From: Clostridium_S neuense
GTDB lineage: Bacteria > Bacillota > Clostridia > Clostridiales > Clostridiaceae
DNA length: 64,000 nt
Direction of reading: 5' to 3'
NCBI RefSeq assembly: GCF_045310695.1
Contig: NZ_JBJIAA010000014.1
Span: 98,791-162,790, forward strand
How positions within the stretch are numbered: the first letter of the stretch is position 1; each line of letters begins with the position of its first letter. The notes below the pieces were generated by a model, which worked only from the letters and a program-made list of their open reading frames with translations, ran no database searches and was not told the origin of the DNA. A program made the translations under genes and the position numbers. Below, one piece after another: positions 17,489 to 25,508 of this stretch.

Positions 17489-17541
17489 AGTGTTTAAGTT
17501 TTTTGTAAGTGTATTATGTAATTTATAAAGTGTTTAAACAC
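17489..17541. promoter_or_regulatory. Candidate CelR upstream activating sites
   Basis: AGTGTTTAA occurs twice, at 17489-17497 and 17529-17537, 40 bp apart. The second is part of the perfect palindrome GTGTTTAAACAC (17530-17541). They lie about 60-115 bp upstream of the sigma-54 promoter, where an enhancer-binding protein would bind. Assignment to CelR is inference. Confidence 0.55.
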
Positions 17542-17620
17542 ATCTTTTAGCAAAAGTTGAATTATTTACAATATTGATTTATAATTTAGCTATTATAATG
17601 TTAAGTATAGGGGTGATATC

Positions 17621-20293
17621 ATGACTAAAAAAGAGTACATCTACAATAAATTATTAGACCTGCCTAGCGGTAAAGGCATTGATGCTCAAAGTCTTGCGGA
17701 TATGCTGAATATGACTAGAGCAAATGTAAGCCACGAACTAAATAATTTGTGCAAGGATGGAAAGGTTTTCAAAGGTTCTGGAAGACCAGTTTTATTTTAC
17801 GTTTCAAACACTAATATCAATAAATCTAAACTAGATGCCCTCATAACAAATAACATAAGTTTAAAACAAGCTGTTGAACAATTAAAGGCAGCTATTCTCT
17901 ATCCTCCAAACGGCATGAACTGTTTAATACTTGGAGCTACAGGTGTAGGAAAATCCATGTTTGCCTCATTAATGCATGAATATGCTATTGAAATGGGTAT
18001 AAAAGATAAAAAATCTCCCTTTATAGTGTTTAACTGTGCAGATTATACAAATAATCCTCAACTTTTAACCTCACAGCTTTTTGGAGTAAAAAAGGGAGCC
18101 TACACTGGTGCAGATGCTGACAAAATAGGACTCATAGAAAAAGCAAATGGAGGTATTCTATTTCTTGATGAGGTTCACCGACTGCCACCTGAAGGTCAAG
18201 AAGCTCTTTTTACATTTTTAGATAAGGGGACCTTTAGAAGGATGGGGGATGATGAAATACGAAAGTCCAATGTTCTTATAATATCCGCTACAACCGAAAA
18301 TCCAAACTCAGCTTTACTTAAGACCTTTACCAGAAGAATTCCTATGCTTATTACAATTCCTTCTCTCAGCGAAAGAACACTTGAAGAAAGACTTTACCTA
18401 ATAAAAACCTTTTTCAAAAACGAAAGCAAAAAATTAAACAGAAATATTTCTGTATCCTTAAATACTATGAGAGCACTTTTATCATATAATTGTCCTAATA
18501 ATGTTGGCCAGTTAAAAAGCGACGTGCAGCTCCTTTGTGCAAGAGCCTATTCAGAATTTCTCACAAATACAAAATCCGATGTAAGAATAAATAGTTCAAG
18601 CCTCCCATTATACATTAAAGAAGGACTTTATAAAGAAAAAGAACATAGAATTTTATGGAATAAATTAATGGGTGAGGAAATTGAATTTTTTAAATTTTCC
18701 AGTAAAGATGACAGCTCAGAAAAACCAAATAACAAAGCCAATAATACCATATATGAATTTATAGAGCAAAAACTTGAGAAATTAAAATACAAAGGTATAT
18801 CAGATATAGATATAGAAAATATTCTTGAGAAAGATATAACTAAATATTTCACAAAATACATAAGCAGAGTATCTGAAGAGATTAACAGAAAAAATCTCCT
18901 AAACATAATAGGTGAGGAAAATCTAAATTTTATCGATAAGGCGGTTTATCAAATTGTAACTTCATTAAAAAGAAACATAAGTAACAATATCTATACAGCC
19001 TTAGCTCTACATATAAATACACTTATAACAAGGATATATAGTAACAAGACCATAGTAAATCCTGAACTTAATAAGATAAAAAACTTATATCCAAGTGAAT
19101 ACAGCATAGCCTTAAATATTAAAAAGCAAATTGAAGAATACGTTCACCACTTAATTCCAGATGATGAGGCAGGATATCTAACCTTGTTCTTAGTCAATGA
19201 CGATAAGGTATCCAAGAAAATTAAAGATAAGGTAAACATTATAATTATTGCCCATGGAAAATCTACTGCTACCTCCATTGCCGAAGTAGCTAACGACCTC
19301 CTTGAAGAAAACTCCGTAATAGGTATAGATTGTCCTTTAGATGTAAACCCTTCTGTAGTGCTTGAGAAATTAAAGACTACAGTTAAAAATAATTTTACTA
19401 CCAGTGGATACATACTTCTTGTTGATATGGGTTCTCTAACTACCTTTGGCGAAATAATAGAAAGCGAATTTAAAATTCCTGTAAAGGTTTATCCACTTGC
19501 TTCAACCCTGCACGCAATAGAAGCAGCAAGAAAATCTCTATTAGGACTTTCTATAGATGAAATCTACAGCGATATACTATCAGTTAATTCATATGAGCAT
19601 ATGGAAACTCCAGCTAGCTATTCTAATGTAAAAAATAAAAAAAGCATTATTATAACTGCTTGTCTAACAGGTGAAGGAGGTTCTCTTGCAATTAAAAACT
19701 TTTTAAAATCTAATCTCAAATATGACAAGGATTTATTTGAGATAATGTCATTAAACTGTTTAGATAAGAACCATTTTAAAAATCAGCTTATTAAGCTCCA
19801 AAAGGACAGAGAAATTTTATTTATTGTATCCTCTTTTCCAATAGATTTGAATATAAAACAATACAATATGCACGATGTTTTATGCATGAAGGTAATGGAT
19901 GAATTACAGCAGCTTATAGACACAAAGTCTGTGGTACAAAAAATGTCCTCCATACTAAAAGAAAATATAGATAACCTTGATGGGAACGAACTTTATGTTG
20001 ATATAACTCAATTTATTAACTCTATAGAAAACAAACTTAAAATAAAGCTGGACGATGATTCTTTCATTGGGCTTATACTTCATATAGCTTTTTCAATAAG
20101 TAGATTAAAAAAAGGACAAGAAGCTGTAGAATATCCTGATAAAGAAGAATTCATAGAAAATAATAAAGTCTTATACAACATAATAAAAGAAAATTATTTA
20201 TTTTTATACAACAAATACTATATAAAAATATCTGAAAGCGAGCTTTGCTATATAACGGACTTTTTTCTCGAATTTATGAATAATACGAAATAG
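17621..20293 (+). CDS. celR: LevR/CelR-type sigma-54-dependent activator with PRDs
   Basis: 890 residues. Order: N-terminal HTH (~1-65; LADMLNMTRANVSHELNNL), AAA+ domain (~90-330) with Walker A GATGVGKS, the sigma-54 contact loop GAYTGA (a natural GAFTGA variant) and Walker B GGILFLDEVHR; PRD1 (~460-560, including LALHINTLITR); an EIIA-Man-like domain (~570-690, IIIAHGKSTATSIAEV, active His in AHG); an EIIB-like stretch (~700-790); and PRD2 (~795-885). PTS phosphorylation of PRD and EIIA histidines couples activity to sugar supply. Divergent from the cel operon whose sigma-54 promoter it should activate. Its stop codon lies inside the basal stem of a family A repeat. Confidence 0.95.
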   Translation: MTKKEYIYNKLLDLPSGKGIDAQSLADMLNMTRANVSHELNNLCKDGKVFKGSGRPVLFYVSNTNINKSKLDALITNNISLKQAVEQLKAAILYPPNGMNCLILGATGVGKSMFASLMHEYAIEMGIKDKKSPFIVFNCADYTNNPQLLTSQLFGVKKGAYTGADADKIGLIEKANGGILFLDEVHRLPPEGQEALFTFLDKGTFRRMGDDEIRKSNVLIISATTENPNSALLKTFTRRIPMLITIPSLSERTLEERLYLIKTFFKNESKKLNRNISVSLNTMRALLSYNCPNNVGQLKSDVQLLCARAYSEFLTNTKSDVRINSSSLPLYIKEGLYKEKEHRILWNKLMGEEIEFFKFSSKDDSSEKPNNKANNTIYEFIEQKLEKLKYKGISDIDIENILEKDITKYFTKYISRVSEEINRKNLLNIIGEENLNFIDKAVYQIVTSLKRNISNNIYTALALHINTLITRIYSNKTIVNPELNKIKNLYPSEYSIALNIKKQIEEYVHHLIPDDEAGYLTLFLVNDDKVSKKIKDKVNIIIIAHGKSTATSIAEVANDLLEENSVIGIDCPLDVNPSVVLEKLKTTVKNNFTTSGYILLVDMGSLTTFGEIIESEFKIPVKVYPLASTLHAIEAARKSLLGLSIDEIYSDILSVNSYEHMETPASYSNVKNKKSIIITACLTGEGGSLAIKNFLKSNLKYDKDLFEIMSLNCLDKNHFKNQLIKLQKDREILFIVSSFPIDLNIKQYNMHDVLCMKVMDELQQLIDTKSVVQKMSSILKENIDNLDGNELYVDITQFINSIENKLKIKLDDDSFIGLILHIAFSISRLKKGQEAVEYPDKEEFIENNKVLYNIIKENYLFLYNKYYIKISESELCYITDFFLEFMNNTK

Positions 20294-20610
20294 CAATGCT
20301 TCGTCGCATACACATACGTGGGGTTTGGGATGTAATCCCATTATCCTTCTAGAATAAGATAAAAGTACTTTTAATAATAAATTCTATAAATCTAAGGTAA
20401 AAAAAATCATAAAATCCTAAGATATTTCAATAACTCGCTTAAAAAGTGCTCAAACAATTGAAATATCTAAGTATTTTATGATTTTTTTACCGAGATTTAT
20501 TAGAATTTTTTTAAACTGTTCCTTCAGCATTGCTATTTCGCTCCCACAGTGGTGCAAGGAAAAAATTCCTCCGTTCCTACGGAATTTTAGGTGCAAATCT
20601 TTGCAAACAA
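20286..20610. repeat. Family A palindromic repeat, copy 2, with family B insertion
   Basis: The basal stem CGAAATAGCAATGC (20286-20299) / GCATTGCTATTTCG (20527-20540) is a perfect 14 bp and includes the celR stop codon. Inside is the family palindrome at about 20383-20512 (TAAATCTAAGG / TAGATTTATTAG-type arms and AGATATTTCAATAACTCGC / AATTGAAATATCT). The left arm is interrupted at 20311-20360 by a family B segment (GGGGTTTGGGATGTAATCCC). The accessory hairpin AATTCCTCCG / TACGGAATTTTA lies at 20566-20591. Confidence 0.88.
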
Positions 20611-20843
20611 TTAAATTTTTGTGACATACATCTTATTAATCTTATTTGATATCCTGTAATGTGTACCTACTTCACATATTTTGTTAAGCTCATCATAGGC
20701 ATAATTTATTATCTCTGCGCAGCTTACTTTGTTTTTCTTAAGTTCCTTGCAAAGCTGAGTTCCATACTTTGAATTGACATTATCTATCGTTTCGTTTATT
20801 CAGATAGCCAAGCATCATACTGTGTTTTTATATATTTTAAGAT
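20611..20843 (-). pseudogene. Remnant of an unidentified gene (C-terminal part, frameshifted)
   Basis: The minus strand reads ILKYIKTQYDAWLSE up to a stop near 20798, then in the neighbouring frame INETIDNVNSKYGTQLCKEL, CAEIINYAYDELNKIC and a terminal INKMYVTKI stopping at 20611. Joining the pieces needs a one-base shift where the frames overlap. The composition is protein-like, but there is no start codon or ribosome site. I do not recognise the family. It lies between a family A repeat and a TTTATCTG-type repeat fragment. Confidence 0.45.
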
Positions 20844-20897
20844 TTATCTGACGAAAGGAAGATAAATCAACCTTCATTGTCCTCTGTCCTCTGTACT

Positions 20898-21218
20898 TTA
20901 TTTTTGTAGTTCTCCTCTGTAAGAACCAGTTCCACCCTTAACATTCACTACGTTAAACCCCATATCTGATAGCTTGCTGCAGGTCTTTTGACTTCTCATA
21001 CCAGATTGACATATTATATAATACTCCTTTGACTTATCGAGGTACTTTTCCGGATTTTGAGTTACGGAATTCATCGGAGCATTTTTAGCACCTGGAACAT
21101 GCCCTACCTTGTATTCCTCTGGCTCCCTAATATCTATTAAAGTTATATTTCCTCTCAAATTATCTAGTTCACTTACATCTATTGATTTAAATTTATTTTT
21201 ATTTAAGAATAAAAACAC
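20898..21218 (-). CDS. Single-domain rhodanese (sulfurtransferase)
   Basis: 106 residues. Rhodanese motifs LIDIREPEEYKVGHVPGAKN and the active-site loop CQSGMRSQ (catalytic Cys at about residue 70) are intact. It carries sulfur as a cysteine persulfide. A GTG start follows AGGAGG at 5 nt. It is 21 nt downstream of the CoA-disulfide-reductase fusion and probably co-transcribed with it. Confidence 0.93.
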   Translation of the reverse strand: MFLFLNKNKFKSIDVSELDNLRGNITLIDIREPEEYKVGHVPGAKNAPMNSVTQNPEKYLDKSKEYYIICQSGMRSQKTCSKLSDMGFNVVNVKGGTGSYRGELQK

Positions 21219-21239
21219 AACAATTCCTCCTTTGTTAAT

Positions 21240-23669
21240 CTATATAAATAAATTTACATTAGAATCCTCTGCCTCACCAAGGTAATAACCAACACCTCCT
21301 ATTTTAACACCATCGATTAATTCCTCTTTTTTTATTCCCATAACATCCATCGACATCTGGCAGGCAACTATTTCTACGCCACTCTCTATTGCAGCTTTAA
21401 TTAAATCCTCAAGAGAAGTTATATTTTTATCCTTCATAACCTTTCTTATCATTTTAGAGCCCATGCCCATCATGTTCATTTTAGAAAGTTTAAGCTTTTT
21501 ACTTCCTCTTGGCATCATCATTCCAAACATTTTATCCATAAAGCCTTTTTGTACACTTACTTTTTCTGGCCTTCTCAAAATATTAAGTCCCCAGAAGGTA
21601 AAGAACATAGTTACTTTTTTACCCATGGATGCTGCTCCATTTGCTATAATAAATGATGCTATAGCCTTATCTAGATCACCGCTGAAAACTACCATAGTTT
21701 TGTTATCTTTAACTACTACTGTTTGATTTTGAGTCATAGAACCTTGCGAAGATTTCTGTATAACAGCTGTAATAATAGCTTTATCCTTATCAAGGCTTAA
21801 AAGCTGATTTCCTGTTCTCTTGCACCATGCCTTTATATCCTCATAAAATCCAGGATCTGATGCATTAACTTTTAAAACTTCACCATTTTTCAAATTATCT
21901 ATAGCTTCCTTTACACTCATAAGAGGTCCAGGACAGCATAGCCCGCAGGCATCAAGTACTTTAGTATATTTTTCTGTGTCCATTGCTGCTTCCCTTTCAT
22001 AACTTTCATCATTATTTTTATTTGAAGGTTTAAAATTAAGTGCTGATATAGATTTGTACCCTCCAGTAACATTCTTAACCTTAAATCCATTTTGCATTAA
22101 AATCCTCTGAGCAACATATCCTCTAAGTCCAACTTGGCAATAAACTATTATTTCTTTATTCTTATCAAGTTCATTTAATCTTTGCCTTAAATCATCTACA
22201 GGAATATTTACAGCTCCATTTATGTGTCCATTACTAAATTCAAGTTCTGTTCTAACATCTACAACCATGGAATTTTCTTTATTGCTTTCTAAAAATTCAG
22301 TTGAAGTTACAACCTCTGCCCTTCCAGTCAAAACATTTTCTGCTGCAAAACCCGCCATATTTACTGGATCTTTTGCAGAGGAATATGGAGGTGCATAGGA
22401 AAGTTCAAGTTCAGCTAAATCATAAACACTGCCCTTAAATCTTATTGCCGTTGCTATTACATCTATTCTTTTCTCAACACCACCGTAACCTACTGCCTGA
22501 GCTCCAAGTATTTTTCCCTTTTCATCAAATATTAATTTTAATGAAATAGGAGAACTTCCAGGATAATACGATGCATGAGATGCTGGATGAACTACAACCG
22601 TTTTATAAGGTATATTAAGTCTTTTTAAGGTTCTCTCATTATTTCCAGTGCTTGCTGCTGTAAGTCCAAATACCTTTATAACCGCTGTTCCCTGTGAACC
22701 TTTAAATGATGAATTTAATCCACAAACATTATCTGCTGCTATTCTTCCTTGCTTATTTGCAGGCCCAGCAAGAGGAATTGCTGTTTTTTGACCATTTACA
22801 AAATCCACCACCTCTACAGCATCACCAACTGCAAATACACTTTCTATATTAGTTTGCAGCCTATCATTTACAATTATGTGCTCTTTAGGACCAAATTCAA
22901 TTCCAGAACCTTTAAGGAATGAAGTTTCTGGTGCTACTCCAATTGCTAATACTACAATTTCTGTCCTTACAGCTTTTCCACTTCCAAGAGTTATCTCAAC
23001 ATAATCTTCATTATCCTTAAATGATTTTACTCCATCACCTAAAATTAAATTTACACCATTATCATTAAGTTCCTTTTCTGCCATAACAACCATATCTGTA
23101 TCAAAAGGTGCTAAAATATGCGGTGCTGCTTCAATAAGAGTTACATCAATTCCTCTTTCTTTCAGGTTTTCTGCAACCTCAACTCCTACAAAACCGCCAC
23201 CAATAACTACGGCATTTTTTATTTTTTTACTGTCAACCTTCTCTTTTATCTTATCCATATCGGGAATATTTCTAAGCGTCATTATTTTATCACTTTGAAT
23301 CCCCTCGATTGGTGGCCTTAAAGCTCTTGCACCAGGTGACAAAATAAGATAATCATAATTTTCTTCATACGTTCCCTTATCTTTGCTTTTAACCTTAACT
23401 TTTTTATTCTTTGTATCTACTTTAAGTACCTCGCTGTTATTTCTAACATCTATATTAAATCTATTTTTCATGCTTTCCGGGGTTTGGACAATTAATTTTT
23501 CTCTTTCCTTTATAGCTTCACCTATATGATAAGGAAGACCACAATTTGCAAAGGAAATATATTCGTCTTTCTCAAACATTATAATTTCTGCCGTTTCATC
23601 TAGTCTTCTAAGCCTAGCCGCAGCAGACGCTCCTCCCGCAACCCCACCAACTATTAAAACCTTTTTCAT
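21240..23669 (-). CDS. CoA-disulfide reductase / rhodanese / TusA / DsrE fusion
   Basis: 809 residues, four modules. 1-445: FAD/NAD(P)H pyridine nucleotide-disulfide reductase of the CoADR/NADH-persulfide-reductase group (VGGVAGGASAAARLRR, active Cys in FANCGLPYHIG, second Rossmann VIGGGFVGVEVAENL, FAVGDAVE). ~455-550: rhodanese with CQVGLRG loop. ~570-640: TusA-like domain with CGLCCPGPL. ~650-809: DsrE-type domain (MVVFSGDLDKAIASFIIANG, C-terminal VACQMSMDVMGI). Each module can carry or reduce persulfide sulfur, so the protein probably shuttles and reduces sulfane sulfur or CoA persulfide within one chain. GGAG precedes ATG by about 8 nt. Confidence 0.95.
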   Translation of the reverse strand: MKKVLIVGGVAGGASAAARLRRLDETAEIIMFEKDEYISFANCGLPYHIGEAIKEREKLIVQTPESMKNRFNIDVRNNSEVLKVDTKNKKVKVKSKDKGTYEENYDYLILSPGARALRPPIEGIQSDKIMTLRNIPDMDKIKEKVDSKKIKNAVVIGGGFVGVEVAENLKERGIDVTLIEAAPHILAPFDTDMVVMAEKELNDNGVNLILGDGVKSFKDNEDYVEITLGSGKAVRTEIVVLAIGVAPETSFLKGSGIEFGPKEHIIVNDRLQTNIESVFAVGDAVEVVDFVNGQKTAIPLAGPANKQGRIAADNVCGLNSSFKGSQGTAVIKVFGLTAASTGNNERTLKRLNIPYKTVVVHPASHASYYPGSSPISLKLIFDEKGKILGAQAVGYGGVEKRIDVIATAIRFKGSVYDLAELELSYAPPYSSAKDPVNMAGFAAENVLTGRAEVVTSTEFLESNKENSMVVDVRTELEFSNGHINGAVNIPVDDLRQRLNELDKNKEIIVYCQVGLRGYVAQRILMQNGFKVKNVTGGYKSISALNFKPSNKNNDESYEREAAMDTEKYTKVLDACGLCCPGPLMSVKEAIDNLKNGEVLKVNASDPGFYEDIKAWCKRTGNQLLSLDKDKAIITAVIQKSSQGSMTQNQTVVVKDNKTMVVFSGDLDKAIASFIIANGAASMGKKVTMFFTFWGLNILRRPEKVSVQKGFMDKMFGMMMPRGSKKLKLSKMNMMGMGSKMIRKVMKDKNITSLEDLIKAAIESGVEIVACQMSMDVMGIKKEELIDGVKIGGVGYYLGEAEDSNVNLFI

Positions 23670-23832
23670 AATTTAACTCCTTTCTTTAACTAATATTTTC
23701 TTCAATTCCATCATAAAAATCTATATATTCGTATATTAAGATAAATAAATATATACTTTAAGCACAGCTTTAAAGTTTCCATTAAACGGTTAACAAGTAA
23801 AGTGCGCTTTTATGTGATACATATAAATTCAA

Positions 23833-24114
23833 TTAATCGGTATAAAGAACTTTCATTAACTCTTCAACTTTTTTATTACAAACTCTGTATATAATCTCTG
23901 TTCCATTTCTAGTTCCTTCAATAATTCCTGCTGTTCTTAGCTTCTGAAGGTGCTGAGAAATAGTTGATTGAGGACAATTAAGGCAATCTGTCATATGCAT
24001 AACATTACATTCGCCATTTTGTAAAAGTCCTGCAACTATACAAAGTCTAACAGGATGTGCAAGAACTTTCAAAAGTTCAGCTGCATTATTATATTTTGAA
24101 TAATCCTTTTCCAT
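23833..24114 (-). CDS. ArsR-family repressor, likely sulfane-sulfur sensor
   Basis: 93 residues, winged helix with CPQSTISQHLQKLRTAGII as recognition region. Five cysteines (about residues 25, 36, 44, 47 and 79), including CLNC in the DNA-binding region; several ArsR proteins (BigR/SqrR type) sense persulfide through Cys pairs. It is upstream of and co-directional with the sulfur module. AT-rich ATATT..CG..ATAT sequences occur both upstream of it (about 24140-24165) and upstream of the fusion gene (about 23722-23740), plausible operators. Metal sensing cannot be excluded. Confidence 0.85.
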   Translation of the reverse strand: MEKDYSKYNNAAELLKVLAHPVRLCIVAGLLQNGECNVMHMTDCLNCPQSTISQHLQKLRTAGIIEGTRNGTEIIYRVCNKKVEELMKVLYTD

Positions 24115-24187
24115 AGTTTTTACCTCTTCTGTTTATTAATATATTTATATATTACGATATGCAAATATATGTGTCAAGTAAAAAGTT

Positions 24188-24620
24188 GTGAATTAATAAT
24201 GTTTCGTCGCGTTAAAAAAATCCTATAAATCTAAGGTTCAAAAATCATAAAATAACTAAGATATTTCAATAACTCGCTATCGCTCAGACAGATTGAAATA
24301 TCTTAGTATTTTACAATTTTTGAACCAAGATTTATTAGAATTTTTTTAAATCGTTCCTTCAGCATTATTACTTCACAATCACGGTAGTGCAAGGAAAAAA
24401 TTCGAGGTCACTGAAAAACTAAAAAACATTACTAATTTAGATATATCTGTATATTTTTGCAGGTCATTTATGTCTAAAAAGTTGTTGGAAGACTATTAGA
24501 AGGCCTCCTAGCGCCTTACTTATTTTCCCAATTAATTTGCACAAAAAATATGAAGACTTTTTCAGTGGCCTCAAAAATTCCTCCGTACCTACGGAATTTT
24601 TCCATAAATCTTTGTAGCGC
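24188..24620. repeat. Family A palindromic repeat, copy 3, containing a MITE
   Basis: Basal stem GTGAATTAATAATG (24188-24201) / CATTATTACTTCAC (24363-24376), 13 of 14 paired. The core palindrome (AGATATTTCAATAACTCGC / AGATTGAAATATCT) spans about 24215-24350. The accessory AAAAATTC/CTCCGTACC hairpin is split by the insertion at 24404-24572 and resumes at 24573. Confidence 0.88.
24404..24572. mobile_element. 169-bp MITE with 8-bp target duplication
   Basis: Terminal inverted repeats: left end GAGGTCACTGAAAAACT, right end (reverse complement) GAGGCCACTGAAAAAGT, 15 of 17 matching. The insert is flanked by AAAAATTC at 24396-24403 and 24573-24580, an 8-bp direct duplication; removing the insert and one duplication restores the accessory hairpin seen intact at 20566 and 57290. 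No coding capacity, so it must have been moved by a transposase elsewhere. I could not assign the parent IS family. Confidence 0.85.
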
Positions 24621-24761
24621 ACAGTTTGAATAATTTATCACTATTTTTACTGCATAACCTCGTTTACAGTGTATTTTTCGTAGGGAAACGGATTATAGAG
24701 AGAACATAACATTTTGTTCAAGAATCACACGGGCTTATGCCCAAACTCCAATATGTGTATA

Positions 24762-25361
24762 TTACTTCACAACTTCCAGTTTAGCGAATAAATCATTATC
24801 CCTATCCAAATTCCAAACATATTCAATGGAGTGTGCAATCTCTTTTGCCTTTCCCTCTCCAATTCTATCAGCTACAAAGCCTAAAGCCATATCTATTCCA
24901 GCAGATACACCAGAAGAAGTATAAAATTTACCGTCAACTACCCATCTAGCGCATGGCTGCCAGTTAACATTAGTATTCAAAGATTTTACCCACTCAAAAG
25001 CTCTTTTATTTGAAGTTGCCTTTTTATCATTTAAAAGATTTGTTTTAGCTAGCAGTGCGGAACCAGTACATACAGTGAGACAATACGTTGATTTAACTGC
25101 AACTTCCTTAAGTCTTTCTATAAAAACATTATCGTTAACTAAAGACCGTGTGCCTTGTCCACCTGGAACTAACAATATACCCGAAAAATCAGCCTCCTCT
25201 AATTTTTCAGTTATAACCTCTGTACCTTGCCTACTTATAACAGTTCCACCATTTACGGAAAAATAACGAAGCTTGTACCCTTCAAGCCTTCCAAGTACTT
25301 CTACTGGTCCAAACACATCTAGTGTTTCAAAATCAGAAAACAGCAAAATATTTATATCCAT
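24762..25361 (-). CDS. DJ-1/PfpI-family protein (isonitrile-hydratase-like group)
   Basis: 199 residues. The nucleophile elbow LTVCTGSALLA puts the reactive Cys at about residue 97; LLVPGGQGTR carries the upstream segment and YTSSGVSAGIDMALG the later one. This pattern matches the DJ-1/PfpI group that includes isonitrile hydratase and AraC-like GATase1 domains. Soluble. AGGTGGTG lies 7 nt upstream. The substrate is not predictable. Confidence 0.9.
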   Translation of the reverse strand: MDINILLFSDFETLDVFGPVEVLGRLEGYKLRYFSVNGGTVISRQGTEVITEKLEEADFSGILLVPGGQGTRSLVNDNVFIERLKEVAVKSTYCLTVCTGSALLAKTNLLNDKKATSNKRAFEWVKSLNTNVNWQPCARWVVDGKFYTSSGVSAGIDMALGFVADRIGEGKAKEIAHSIEYVWNLDRDNDLFAKLEVVK

Positions 25362-25380
25362 GAAAGCACCACCTTAATGC

Positions 25381-25462
25381 AGAGGACAAAGTACAATTGA
25401 CAGAGTACAGTGAATGAAATTGAAGAAAATCGTCCTTCACTGTACTCTGTACTTTGTCCTCT
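25381..25462. repeat. Long GTACTCTGT-type hairpin
   Basis: AGAGGACAAAGTACA (25381-25395) pairs perfectly with TGTACTTTGTCCTCT (25448-25462), and AGAGTACAGTGAA (25402-25414) with TTCACTGTACTCT (25436-25448). Similar TGTCCTCTGT / CTGTACTC tracts occur near 20877-20897, 32567-32590 and 41345-41370. It follows the beta-propeller gene on the minus strand and may end that transcript, though there is no clear U-run. Confidence 0.85.
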
Positions 25463-25508
25463 GTACTCTATATTTTTATCCTATTATACCACTATACTCA
25501 AACTTTTT

